Origin: JAXGYV01 sp040772045
Lineage (GTDB): Bacteria; Actinomycetota; Thermoleophilia; UBA2241
DNA: 64,000 nucleotides
Direction of reading: 5' to 3'
Assembly (NCBI GenBank): GCA_040772045.1
Contig: JAXGYV010000008.1
Location: 35,191-99,190, forward strand
Shown: positions 55,426 to 62,853 of the stretch, piece by piece
Numbering within the stretch: position 1 is the stretch's first letter
How the letters are laid out: each line of letters starts with the position of its first letter
Notes under the pieces: generated by a model
The model's input: only the letters and a program-made list of their open reading frames with translations
Told to the model about the DNA's origin: nothing
The model's database searches: none
Translations under genes and position numbers: made by a program

Positions 55426-55578
55426 TACCGGTGGGACCCCAGGTGGCGACTGGGCACGATGTCCGCGGGGTATCCCCGAGGACGTTCTGAGGGGCGCTCT
55501 CGCCCCACCGTTAGGCGATCGCAGGGGCCAGGAGACCGTGTGGTCGCAAGAACAGAGAGAAGTCGAAGGGAGTAGTCC

Positions 55579-56154
55579 ATGGCGGCTGGTACAAAGCGCG
55601 GTGTTCGCGACGGCTTCAACATCTACCCGATGCCGGTGGCGATCGTGGGGACGGTAACAGACGGGCGACCCAACTTCATGACTGTCGCGTGGGTAGTGAA
55701 GCTCCAGGGCGATCCTCCGCTCGTCGGCGTCGTCATCGGCCGCGGTCAGCACACAGCCAAGGGCATTCAGCAGACTGGCGAGTTCAGCGTGAGCTTCCCC
55801 AGCCGCGAGCAGGCGGCGCTGGCGGACTACTGCGGCTTGTATTCGGGCCGTAGGGAGAACAAGGCGGCGCGCATCGACATCTTCCGCGGTGATCTGGAGT
55901 CGGCGCCGATGGTCGGCCAGTGTCCGCTGACCATGGAGTGCCGTCTGCGGCAGACCGTGGAGCTGGGAGGGTTCCTGTTCATCGGCGAGGTGGTCAACGT
56001 GTTTGCCGAGGAAGCTGTGCTGAGTGAGGGCAGCGTGGATCCGCGGAAGTTACAGCCGATTGTCTTTACGCAGCCCGACAAGATGTACTGGGCGCTTGGC
56101 GACCCCGTGGGGCAAGCCTGGAAGATCGGCGAGGTCTTCCATCAGGAGGATTGA
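55579..56154 (+). CDS. Flavin reductase-like FMN-binding protein
   Basis: 191 residues of the flavin reductase/FMN-binding split-barrel family. NIYPMPVAIVGTVTDGRPNFMTVAWV and KGIQQTGEFSVSFPSREQAALADYCG match members that reduce or store FMN; IGEVVNVFAEEAVLSEGSVDPRKLQPIVF is typical of the C-terminal half. Substrate unknown. Overlaps the frame of the esterase remnant by four bases, suggesting former coupling. Confidence 0.88.
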   Translation: MAAGTKRGVRDGFNIYPMPVAIVGTVTDGRPNFMTVAWVVKLQGDPPLVGVVIGRGQHTAKGIQQTGEFSVSFPSREQAALADYCGLYSGRRENKAARIDIFRGDLESAPMVGQCPLTMECRLRQTVELGGFLFIGEVVNVFAEEAVLSEGSVDPRKLQPIVFTQPDKMYWALGDPVGQAWKIGEVFHQED

Positions 56155-56208
56155 GAGGGCTGTGGCTTGCCCGGCGGGGGCGGCTGTGGCCGTGCCTGCC
56201 GGCTGCCG

Positions 56209-56915
56209 TGCGCGGAGCGCCGCGCCGAGTGGCTGCTGGCGCAACGCAGGGAGATAGCGCCGCGCCGGCGGCTCTGTGGTACGAATGGGCCATGGCGTCT
56301 CGCTGCCCGATACGTCCGTCGTTTCGTCCACGGTGTCGCCCGCGGTGGTTGCTGTGGGGTGCCACGCTGCTGATCCTCATGGGCGAGGTCACCCCGGCGC
56401 AGTACCGTCGCTCCGTGCGAGCTCTCTACGGCGACCAGGCGGATGCGGTGCTGTCGCTGTATCCTGCTTCGAGCGTGGCGGATACGTTGCCGGCCCTCAG
56501 CCGGATGCTCACCGAGATGGGCTTCGCCGCCACGGCGCGCTTCGCCGCCGCATGCACGAGCGCTCCGGGCAGGCGGTCGTCGGCGTACCTGTACCAGTTC
56601 AGCCGCGTGCCCTCCGTCCGCGTGCCGGGCTTTCCGCGGGGCGCGTTCCACGGGCTCGAGGTCGCTTACGTATTCGGCAAGATGGGCACCTTCGGTGTGC
56701 GTGACCCAGTCGATCTGAGGCTGTCCGATGAGATCGTGCGCCTGTGGACCCGCTTCGCCGCCCGGGGTGATCCCAATGGAACCGGCGAGGAGGTGTGGCC
56801 CACCTACGATCCAGGTACTGATCGTCATCTTGAACTCGGCGAGGCACTTGTCGTCGAGACGGGGCTCTACAAGGCGGCCTGTGATCTCGCCGACAGAATC
56901 CGGCTTACTCCGTGA
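56209..56915 (+). pseudogene. Decayed type-B carboxylesterase (C-terminal part, frameshifted)
   Basis: Three consecutive frames carry successive parts of a type-B carboxylesterase C-terminus: AERRAEWLLAQRREIA (56209-56259), HGVSLPDTSVVS (56291-56326), then from about 56340 WLLWGATLLILMGEVTPAQYRR to PRGAFHGLEVAYVFG, LSDEIVRLWTRFAARGDPNG and VWPTYDPGTDRHLEL. The final frame keeps the catalytic His region (FHGLE). The N-terminal half with GESAG is absent, since the flavin reductase gene lies directly upstream. Two +1-type shifts plus a deletion make it non-functional. Confidence 0.82.
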
Positions 56916-57037
56916 ACGGGGCGTTGAGCCTTCGGTACGGAGGCTGTGTGTCGCCGAGGCCGTGGCGCATGCGGATGACGAGGTCGCCGTGAGCACGCAC
57001 AGAACTGAGCGCTTGAAGGCGGGGGAGTGAGGGTCAG

Positions 57038-57340
57038 ATGGATGCCTCAGGGCCGCGACGTTGGTCACAGAGGGTGACGCAGACGAGCGACGCGCTCGAC
57101 CTGGATCCGGGCGTGTTCACCTGGGAGGATCCCCGGCGCATCGCCGAGTCGCTGCGGCGTTCCGCCGAGCGTAGCCAGCGCAGGAAGTCGAGTGCGTTTC
57201 GCTCGGCGATGTCGATGCTGTCGTTCTACATCAACCGCGCGGGGAAGAGCCTGCCGGCCGACCAGCGGGCACGGCTGGAGGCGGCCAAAGACGAGCTGCG
57301 CGAGCTGTACGGCCGCCCGCGGCGGCGGCCGCCAGCGTAA
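57038..57340 (+). CDS. DUF3175 family protein
   Basis: 100 residues. RRWSQRVTQTSDALDLDPGVFTWEDPRRIAESLRRSAERSQRRK and MSMLSFYINRAGKSLPADQRARLEAAKDELRELYG are the DUF3175 pattern; two basic helical segments. Function unknown. ATG 57038 follows GGGGGAGTGAGGG. Confidence 0.87.
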   Translation: MDASGPRRWSQRVTQTSDALDLDPGVFTWEDPRRIAESLRRSAERSQRRKSSAFRSAMSMLSFYINRAGKSLPADQRARLEAAKDELRELYGRPRRRPPA

Positions 57341-57372
57341 GCTAGCGAGATACGCGAAAACCGGGGGGAGCA

Positions 57373-58047
57373 CTGGAACTCGCGGCGGCACTCACGCTTG
57401 GCGGGCAGGCCTTCATCGTAGGGCTCTCGGGGGCCATGTCTCCAGGCCCGTATCTGACGGTGACTGTCGTCCGGACCCTGCAGAAAGGTCCGCTCTCGGC
57501 CTCGCTCATGCTGGCCGGGCACGCGCTGCTCGAAGCGACGTTGCTCATCGGTTTCGCCTTCGGGCTCCATCGTGTGCTGCAGCTGCCGACCGTAGAGCTC
57601 GTGCTGGCCGTCGTTGGCGGCGTGGTTTTGCTGTGGATGGGCACGGCGCTCCTCGCGGGCACAGTGGGTAGGACCTGGGAGCCGGAGGCTCAGGGCGCTC
57701 AAGGGATGAGCGTGTCCACGCGGCCGCTGGGGGCGGTGACGCAGGGCGCGCTGGTCTCACTTGGAAATCCTTACTGGGCTCTGTGGTGGGCGACCATCGG
57801 CGTCAAGTTGGCCGCCGACGGGTTGGCGCTAGGGCCGATCGGCGTGCTCGCGTTCTTCATTGGCCATCAGCTCGCCGACGTGGCGTGGTATGAGCTGGTG
57901 ATCTTCGGCGTGCACCGTGGGCGCCGGATGCTGACGGCGCGGGCATATGGCCTTATCATGCGGCTGTTGGGTGTCGCCCTGCTGTACATCGGCGTGCGTT
58001 TTGTCGGCCAGGGCTGTGGTCTCCGCCTGCCCTGGCTACCGTTCTGA
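57373..58047 (+). CDS. LysE/RhtB family exporter, start uncertain (non-canonical)
   Basis: 224 residues if begun at CTG 57373, just after GGGGGGAG. The LysE signature FIVGLSGAMSPGPYLTV spans an in-frame ATG (57436), so that ATG would cut the first membrane helix; no ATG, GTG or TTG exists upstream to the stop at 57343. Six helices follow, with VSLGNPYWALWWATIG and the second-half motif. Family members export amino acids. See findings for start alternatives. Confidence 0.78.
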   Translation: MELAAALTLGGQAFIVGLSGAMSPGPYLTVTVVRTLQKGPLSASLMLAGHALLEATLLIGFAFGLHRVLQLPTVELVLAVVGGVVLLWMGTALLAGTVGRTWEPEAQGAQGMSVSTRPLGAVTQGALVSLGNPYWALWWATIGVKLAADGLALGPIGVLAFFIGHQLADVAWYELVIFGVHRGRRMLTARAYGLIMRLLGVALLYIGVRFVGQGCGLRLPWLPF

Positions 58048-58057
58048 GATCGCTGAG

Positions 58058-59392
58058 ATGGATGACCTTGGTCGTGAGCTGAGCTGGTGGTGGATCACTC
58101 CCTTCGCGGGCTTCGTCCTGTCGATCGCCGTGCTGCCGCTCGCGGCGCGGCGCTGGTACGCGCGCCATCACAACAAGATCATCGTAACCCTCGTGTTCGG
58201 TGTGCCGACGATCGTCGCTCTCGTGGCGAAGTTGGGGCCAAACGCCGTTCAGGAGATCGGGGCCACCGCCCACGACTACGTGTCCTTCATCGTCCTCCTG
58301 ACCGCACTGTCCACCATCTGCGGCGGCGTGTATCTCACTGGAGATTTACTTGGTACTCCGCGTACAAATGCCACCTTCCTGCTCGTGGGCGCCGTGCTGG
58401 CGAACTTCGTTGGGACGACCGGCGCCGCCACGATCCTCGTGCGCCCGCTCCTGAGGACGAACTCGACCCGGCTGCACACGGGTCACATCTTCGTCTTCAC
58501 GACCTTCGTCGTCTGCAATCTCGGAGGGCTCCTCACGCCCCTCGGCGATCCGCCGCTCTTTCTGGGATTCCTGGATGGTGTCGATTTCTGGTGGACGTTG
58601 CGCCTCTGGCCGCAGTGGCTGCTGGCGAATGGCCTGGTCGTGCTGCTATTCCTGGCTTTCGATACCTGGGTGTACCGACACCGAGAGCCGGAGATCGCCA
58701 AGCGCCTCGACGTTTTCGAGTACACGCGTCTCGGTCTGCAGGGGAAGCTGAACATCGTGTTTCTCGTCGGGGTCATCGTGACGGTGCTGTTCTCTACGCC
58801 TCTGCGGAAGTGGGGTGAGGCGATCCACTTCCCCTTCTTGCGAGAAGCACTCATGCTCGTGTTTACCGGCCTCTCTCTTCGCGTCGGCTCGCAGCGGGGA
58901 AGACGGCTGAATCGCTTCACCTGGGCGCCGATGCGCGAGGTGGCCATCGTGTTCGCGGGCATCTTCGCCACCATGGTGCCCGCGCTCGCGCTCTTGGAAG
59001 CACGTGGCGCGAGCATTGGCCTCAGCCGGCCGTGGCACTACTTTCTGGCTACCGGCGGCCTGTCGTCGTTCCTCGACAACGCGCCGACGTACCTCGCGCT
59101 GACCTCCGCGGCGCAGGGGTTCCTCGGTATAGACGGCGATATCGGAGTGCTCATGTCGAGCACGGTGAGTTCCACCATCGGGTCCCCGCCGGCAGCATTC
59201 CTGGCGGCCATCAGCTGCGGCGCGGTGCTCATGGGGGCCAACACGTACATCGGCAACGCGCCGAACTTCCTGGTGAAGAGCATGGCCGAAGAGGCCGGCG
59301 TGGGTATGCCCAGCTTCTTCGGCTACCTGGGCTTCTCGCTGGCCGTCCTGCTGCCGGTGTTCGCCGTCATGACCCTCGTCTTCTTCCTATGA
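58058..59392 (+). CDS. Sodium:proton antiporter/citrate-type transporter (CitMHS_2/NhaD-like)
   Basis: 444 residues, about 12 helices, of the ion-transporter superfamily. HNKIIVTLVFGVPTIVALV, LNLGGLLTPLGDPPLFLGFL-type NLGGLLTPLGDPPLF, FLDNAPTYLALTSAAQGF and SCGAVLMGANTYIGNAPNF are the conserved inverted repeat loops. The GDPP and NAP motifs are typical of NhaD antiporters; citrate transport is an alternative. ATG 58058 follows GCTGAG only, a weak ribosome site. Confidence 0.85.
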   Translation: MDDLGRELSWWWITPFAGFVLSIAVLPLAARRWYARHHNKIIVTLVFGVPTIVALVAKLGPNAVQEIGATAHDYVSFIVLLTALSTICGGVYLTGDLLGTPRTNATFLLVGAVLANFVGTTGAATILVRPLLRTNSTRLHTGHIFVFTTFVVCNLGGLLTPLGDPPLFLGFLDGVDFWWTLRLWPQWLLANGLVVLLFLAFDTWVYRHREPEIAKRLDVFEYTRLGLQGKLNIVFLVGVIVTVLFSTPLRKWGEAIHFPFLREALMLVFTGLSLRVGSQRGRRLNRFTWAPMREVAIVFAGIFATMVPALALLEARGASIGLSRPWHYFLATGGLSSFLDNAPTYLALTSAAQGFLGIDGDIGVLMSSTVSSTIGSPPAAFLAAISCGAVLMGANTYIGNAPNFLVKSMAEEAGVGMPSFFGYLGFSLAVLLPVFAVMTLVFFL

Positions 59393-59437
59393 GGCCGGCG
59401 CGACGATGCGGCGGCATCACGGCGCGTCGTCGGCCGT

Positions 59438-60004
59438 CTACCGAAACAGTGGCAGCAGATCTTTGAACTCCGGCGTGCCGGCCCGCCGGAGCAACTGGTA
59501 GACGGCGGCCTCCACGGAACTCACTGCCGCCCCCGCCTGGCGCATCTGCGCCAGGGCCAGGTGCTTGTGGCTCGCGTTGCGTGAGCAGACGCCGTCGGCG
59601 ACTACCTGCACCTGATAGCCGTTGGTGAGCAGATCCAGGCAGGTCTGCAGCACGCACACGTGAGCTTCCATGCCACAGAGCAGGACCTGGGTGCGGCCCT
59701 GCTCGGCGAGCCGGGAGAGACGCTCGGCGAAGGACGCCTCGTTCCAGCACGAGAAGTGCAGCTTCTCCAGCGGCTGATAGTCGTCTTGGAGTGCCTGCAT
59801 CACGGCCGGTTCGGTGGGTCCGATGCCGCGCGGATACTGCTCGGTGAGCACGATGGGCACGTTGAGGCGGCGCGCCGAGAGGATCAGTTTGCGCGCCGCC
59901 TCGATCACCGCTTCGCGCTCGACCATGGCCGCCGCTAGCCGTTCCTGAATATCGATGACGCAGAGCACCGCGGTTTCGCGGCGGAGCAATTCCGAACTGG
60001 GCAT
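59438..60004 (-). CDS. Isochorismatase-family hydrolase (YcaC-like)
   Basis: 188 residues from an ATG with GAGGAA upstream. Catalytic triad: Asp in LCVIDIQERLAAAM, Lys in EKLHFSCW, Cys in CGMEAHVCVLQTCLDLL. The cis-peptide VCV is conserved. TEQYPRGIGPTEP is typical of the YcaC/nicotinamidase-like subgroup. Substrate unknown. Convergent to the transporter. Confidence 0.9.
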   Translation of the reverse strand: MPSSELLRRETAVLCVIDIQERLAAAMVEREAVIEAARKLILSARRLNVPIVLTEQYPRGIGPTEPAVMQALQDDYQPLEKLHFSCWNEASFAERLSRLAEQGRTQVLLCGMEAHVCVLQTCLDLLTNGYQVQVVADGVCSRNASHKHLALAQMRQAGAAVSSVEAAVYQLLRRAGTPEFKDLLPLFR

Positions 60005-60170
60005 GGCGATTCCTCGAGGCTGAGGGTTCTGCTGATTGCGCACACCATAGCGTATCGGCAGTACCCGGCGTGAGACAGCGGCGCTCAGGGCAACTGCCTC
60101 CGACCCCATCCTCTCCTCGGTGCCGTGTCGCCGCGTCAAGCGGGAAGTGGAGGTGAAAAGGCGCGCGTGC

Positions 60171-62510
60171 TTACTTCGTGACCCTGACCACGATGTTGGG
60201 AGAGCGGCTTCGCCCGACCGAGAAGTAGTACGTGGTGGTGGCCGGCGGGCTCACAGCATAGCGGTACGAGGAGAATGGGTACGTGTACTGAGCGCCGTCC
60301 ACGGTGACGCGCTGCGTGCCTCTTGCCGTCCACTCCGTGGGCACCCGTACGCAGCGCCACACTCCGTCGCGCTTGTAGTGCAGGATCACGGGCGTGTCCG
60401 AGGGGATGGCGGGGTAGATGCGTCCCGTGAGTCGCACCGAGCCGCCGGCTCTCATGCTGGCATCTGTAAGCGGCGTGATCGACATGGGGAGGAATGTTGC
60501 CGTTGCGGCAACGGAACCGGTGGTGCGGGCTACCTTGACTACCGTGCTGGGAGACCGGTGCTTCCCCACGGAGAAGTAGTAGATGGTGGTAGCCGGGGGG
60601 CTTACGGTGTAACGGTACGAGGTAAATCGGTACGTATATCGCGTGCCGTTCACGGTGATGCGTCGTGTCCCTCGGGCGACCCCTGTGGCAGGCACCGTCA
60701 CGTGCTTCCACACCCCGTCGCGCTTGTAGTGCAAGATCACGGGTGTGCCGGCGGGGACGACGGGGCAGATGTGTCCGGTGAGTCGCACCGAGCCGCCGGC
60801 CGCGATGGTCGCGCTGGGCAGCGGAGCGATCGACAGGGACGAGGGCACCGTTACGGTTGCGGGTGAGGGGCTTGGGCTCGGAGATGGCGAGGCGGAAGCG
60901 CTTGGGCTCGGAGATGGCGAGGCGGAAGCGCTTGGGCTCGGAGACGGCGAGGCGGAAGCGCTGGGGGAGGGTGATGGTGAGGCGCTGGGACTGGGAGAGG
61001 TGGAGGGTGAGGGGCTCGCGGAGGTCGTGACGCGAACGGTGGTAGTGGGTGAGCAGCTGGAGCCATAGGCGAAGGAGTACTCGGTAGTCGCCGGCGGCTT
61101 CACAGTGTAGCTGAACGAGCTGTAGGTGGTGCTGTAGGTGACTCCGCCGACGGTCACCTTGCGGACGGTGTTCGTGATGGACGTGGTGGGTACGGTGACG
61201 GAACGCCACACGCCATCGCGCTTGTACTTCAGGGCCACGGTTTTGCCCGCAGACAGTGCTGGATAGGTACGGCCCTTAAGCACCAGCCTGCTTCCCGCTG
61301 CAATGCTGGTCGTGCTCGCGGGGTCTATGGACAGGGAACGGATGTCGAGCCAGCTATCACGCAGGCCGAGGCGGGCACGCAGGGTGCTGCCGTGGATCGC
61401 CGCACCGCCGGAAGAGCTGAGGGCGAGGGCACGTACCACCCGCCGCGAGACGCCGCGTCGCACCACGTAGAGCGCCTCGAGATCCCCCGAGGGGGTCAAG
61501 CCGTTCAGGGCAGTGCTCACAGCGCTGCTGGATCTGAGGAGCGGGTTGTCCGGCCACACGTGGTACGGCGAGGAGGTCTCGTAGGGGTCGGGTACGCCCT
61601 TCAGATAGGGCTGCGCTGCGGCCAGCCACACGTTCTCGATGTTCTCGGTGTAACCACCGGAGGTGGAGAAGTAGAAGGCAGCGATCGGGTTACCCGCGTA
61701 GGTGGCGATCACGCCGCTGGTGGCGCTGACGGCCGCCGTGGTCGCCGTGGTCTCGCCTCCACTGCCGCTGTAGGCCTGGCTGCGGGTATCGCAGTAGAGG
61801 TCGAAGATGCCGCTGCTGCCGAGATGTCGTACCGTATACGTCCGCGCGGCGACGGCCTGCGCCTTGAGCGCCTCCGCCGGCCAGGACGAGGGCATCTCCC
61901 GCGGTACTACACCGCGCAGGTAGCTCTCCATGGCCAGGGTATTCACCACGCAGAGCGCGTTCGAGAGTCGGGCAACCGTGAGGGTGCCTCGGTAAGGGGC
62001 ATTCGCCGTGGTAGACCAGCCGTTGAAGTTGCGGTTCACCATGACGAGGTTGGAAGAGGCCGCCCGTTTGAAGACGATGGGGTTAGCGGATGTCCAGGAC
62101 TTCCCTGCAGCGGCGAGTTTGAACGCCGATCCCGTCCACGTGACGGTGGCTTTCGTGTTGGCGGCGAGGGACACGTTCGTGCTGCCCACGGTTGCCGTGT
62201 ATGCCCCGGCGCACGTGATGCCGATGCTCGCCTGGCCGTCGGTGAGCAGGACGCGCACTGATCTGTTGGACGAGCTGCCAAAACCGATGCCGGTGTAGTA
62301 ATGCTGCAGGATCTGCCGGTAGGACCAGCCTTCGCGGGCGCAGCCGTAGGCTCCGTACTGGCTCATCCCGATGCCGTGGCCAAAGCCGCGGCCGGTGATG
62401 GAGAACTGCCATGCCTCCTTGGCCTGCGCCGCCGCGGGGACCACAAGTGCCAGCGCGATGACGGCTATAGAGATGCTCAGCGTCAGTCGGATGTCCTTGT
62501 GTCTCCGCAT
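60171..62510 (-). CDS. SpoIID/LytB-domain protein with Ser/Pro repeat linker and triplicated C-terminal module
   Basis: 779 residues. Signal peptide ends AAAQA-KEA near residue 31. SpoIID domain (about 35-330) shows GRGFGHGIGMSQYGAYG, RGVVPREMPSSWPAEALKAQAVAARTY and YCDTRSQAYSG, typical of peptidoglycan amidase enhancers or lytic transglycosylases. One 100-residue module (about 390-495) is followed by a linker of SPSPSASA repeats and two more modules (117-residue period), each with VRLTGHICPVVPAGTPVILHYKRDGVW-like sequence and YRYTVSPPATT. Modules look like a beta-sandwich for wall binding. GGGAGGCG precedes the ATG. Confidence 0.87.
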   Translation of the reverse strand: MRRHKDIRLTLSISIAVIALALVVPAAAQAKEAWQFSITGRGFGHGIGMSQYGAYGCAREGWSYRQILQHYYTGIGFGSSSNRSVRVLLTDGQASIGITCAGAYTATVGSTNVSLAANTKATVTWTGSAFKLAAAGKSWTSANPIVFKRAASSNLVMVNRNFNGWSTTANAPYRGTLTVARLSNALCVVNTLAMESYLRGVVPREMPSSWPAEALKAQAVAARTYTVRHLGSSGIFDLYCDTRSQAYSGSGGETTATTAAVSATSGVIATYAGNPIAAFYFSTSGGYTENIENVWLAAAQPYLKGVPDPYETSSPYHVWPDNPLLRSSSAVSTALNGLTPSGDLEALYVVRRGVSRRVVRALALSSSGGAAIHGSTLRARLGLRDSWLDIRSLSIDPASTTSIAAGSRLVLKGRTYPALSAGKTVALKYKRDGVWRSVTVPTTSITNTVRKVTVGGVTYSTTYSSFSYTVKPPATTEYSFAYGSSCSPTTTVRVTTSASPSPSTSPSPSASPSPSPSASASPSPSPSASASPSPSPSASASPSPSPSPSPATVTVPSSLSIAPLPSATIAAGGSVRLTGHICPVVPAGTPVILHYKRDGVWKHVTVPATGVARGTRRITVNGTRYTYRFTSYRYTVSPPATTIYYFSVGKHRSPSTVVKVARTTGSVAATATFLPMSITPLTDASMRAGGSVRLTGRIYPAIPSDTPVILHYKRDGVWRCVRVPTEWTARGTQRVTVDGAQYTYPFSSYRYAVSPPATTTYYFSVGRSRSPNIVVRVTK
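60871..60960. repeat. 30-bp tandem repeat x3 inside the SpoIID gene
   Basis: Three consecutive 30-bp units beginning CTTGGGCTCG, the third with one base change; they encode the SPSPSPSASA-type linker on the minus strand. Such in-frame repeats change number by slippage or recombination, which would vary linker length. Degenerate copies continue to about 61010. Confidence 0.9.
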
Positions 62511-62853
62511 CGGCGCCTCCCGGGTTGCTTGGCGTGGACGTGGGTATTTCCCGGTCTCGACTTCCCGACCCTACCACTGATTCCTTCATCGGCCGCTCCT
62601 GCGGAATCCTGAGCGACCTCTCCAGGCTCCTCCAACACGCGGCGATGTACCTAGGAGAGTCGGTCCCTCGCGACGTGCTCGCTGAGCGGTGCGCGGACCT
62701 CTGTGCCGCCTTCTCTGATCGCAGCGGCGGTATGCCTTGACAACACAGGGGCGGGGAAGATGATGGCGGCATGCCTGTCGCGGGCGGCGGGAAGACTGCT
62801 GGTAGCGCACTCGAGGACGGCTCTCGGGCCGTTCGGGCTTGGAGGTGAGCGGT
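62511..62853. other. Divergent intergenic region with baeRF promoter
   Basis: 343 bp between the SpoIID and baeRF genes. A perfect -35 TTGACA at 62737-62742 with GATGAT 16 bp downstream points to the baeRF gene. A frame at 62525-62740 has no proper start or family match and is not called. Confidence 0.45.
62737..62764 (+). promoter_or_regulatory. Promoter of the baeRF-family gene
   Basis: TTGACA, 16 bp, GATGAT. Predicted leader of about 80 nt, ending in GGAGGTGAG before ATG 62854. Confidence 0.5.

Noticed and set aside
59393..59437. ATGC/GCAT and CGACG/CGTCG pairing between convergent genes as a terminator
   Set aside because: Imperfect with a 7-nt bulge and no T-tract; too weak to call.
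60871..61010. Regular repeats that could suggest a CRISPR-like array
   Set aside because: Units are contiguous without spacers and encode an in-frame Ser/Pro/Ala linker.
62525..62740. 71-codon plus-strand frame with fair codon composition
   Set aside because: TTG start without ribosome site, no match to a family, and it lies in the divergent promoter region.
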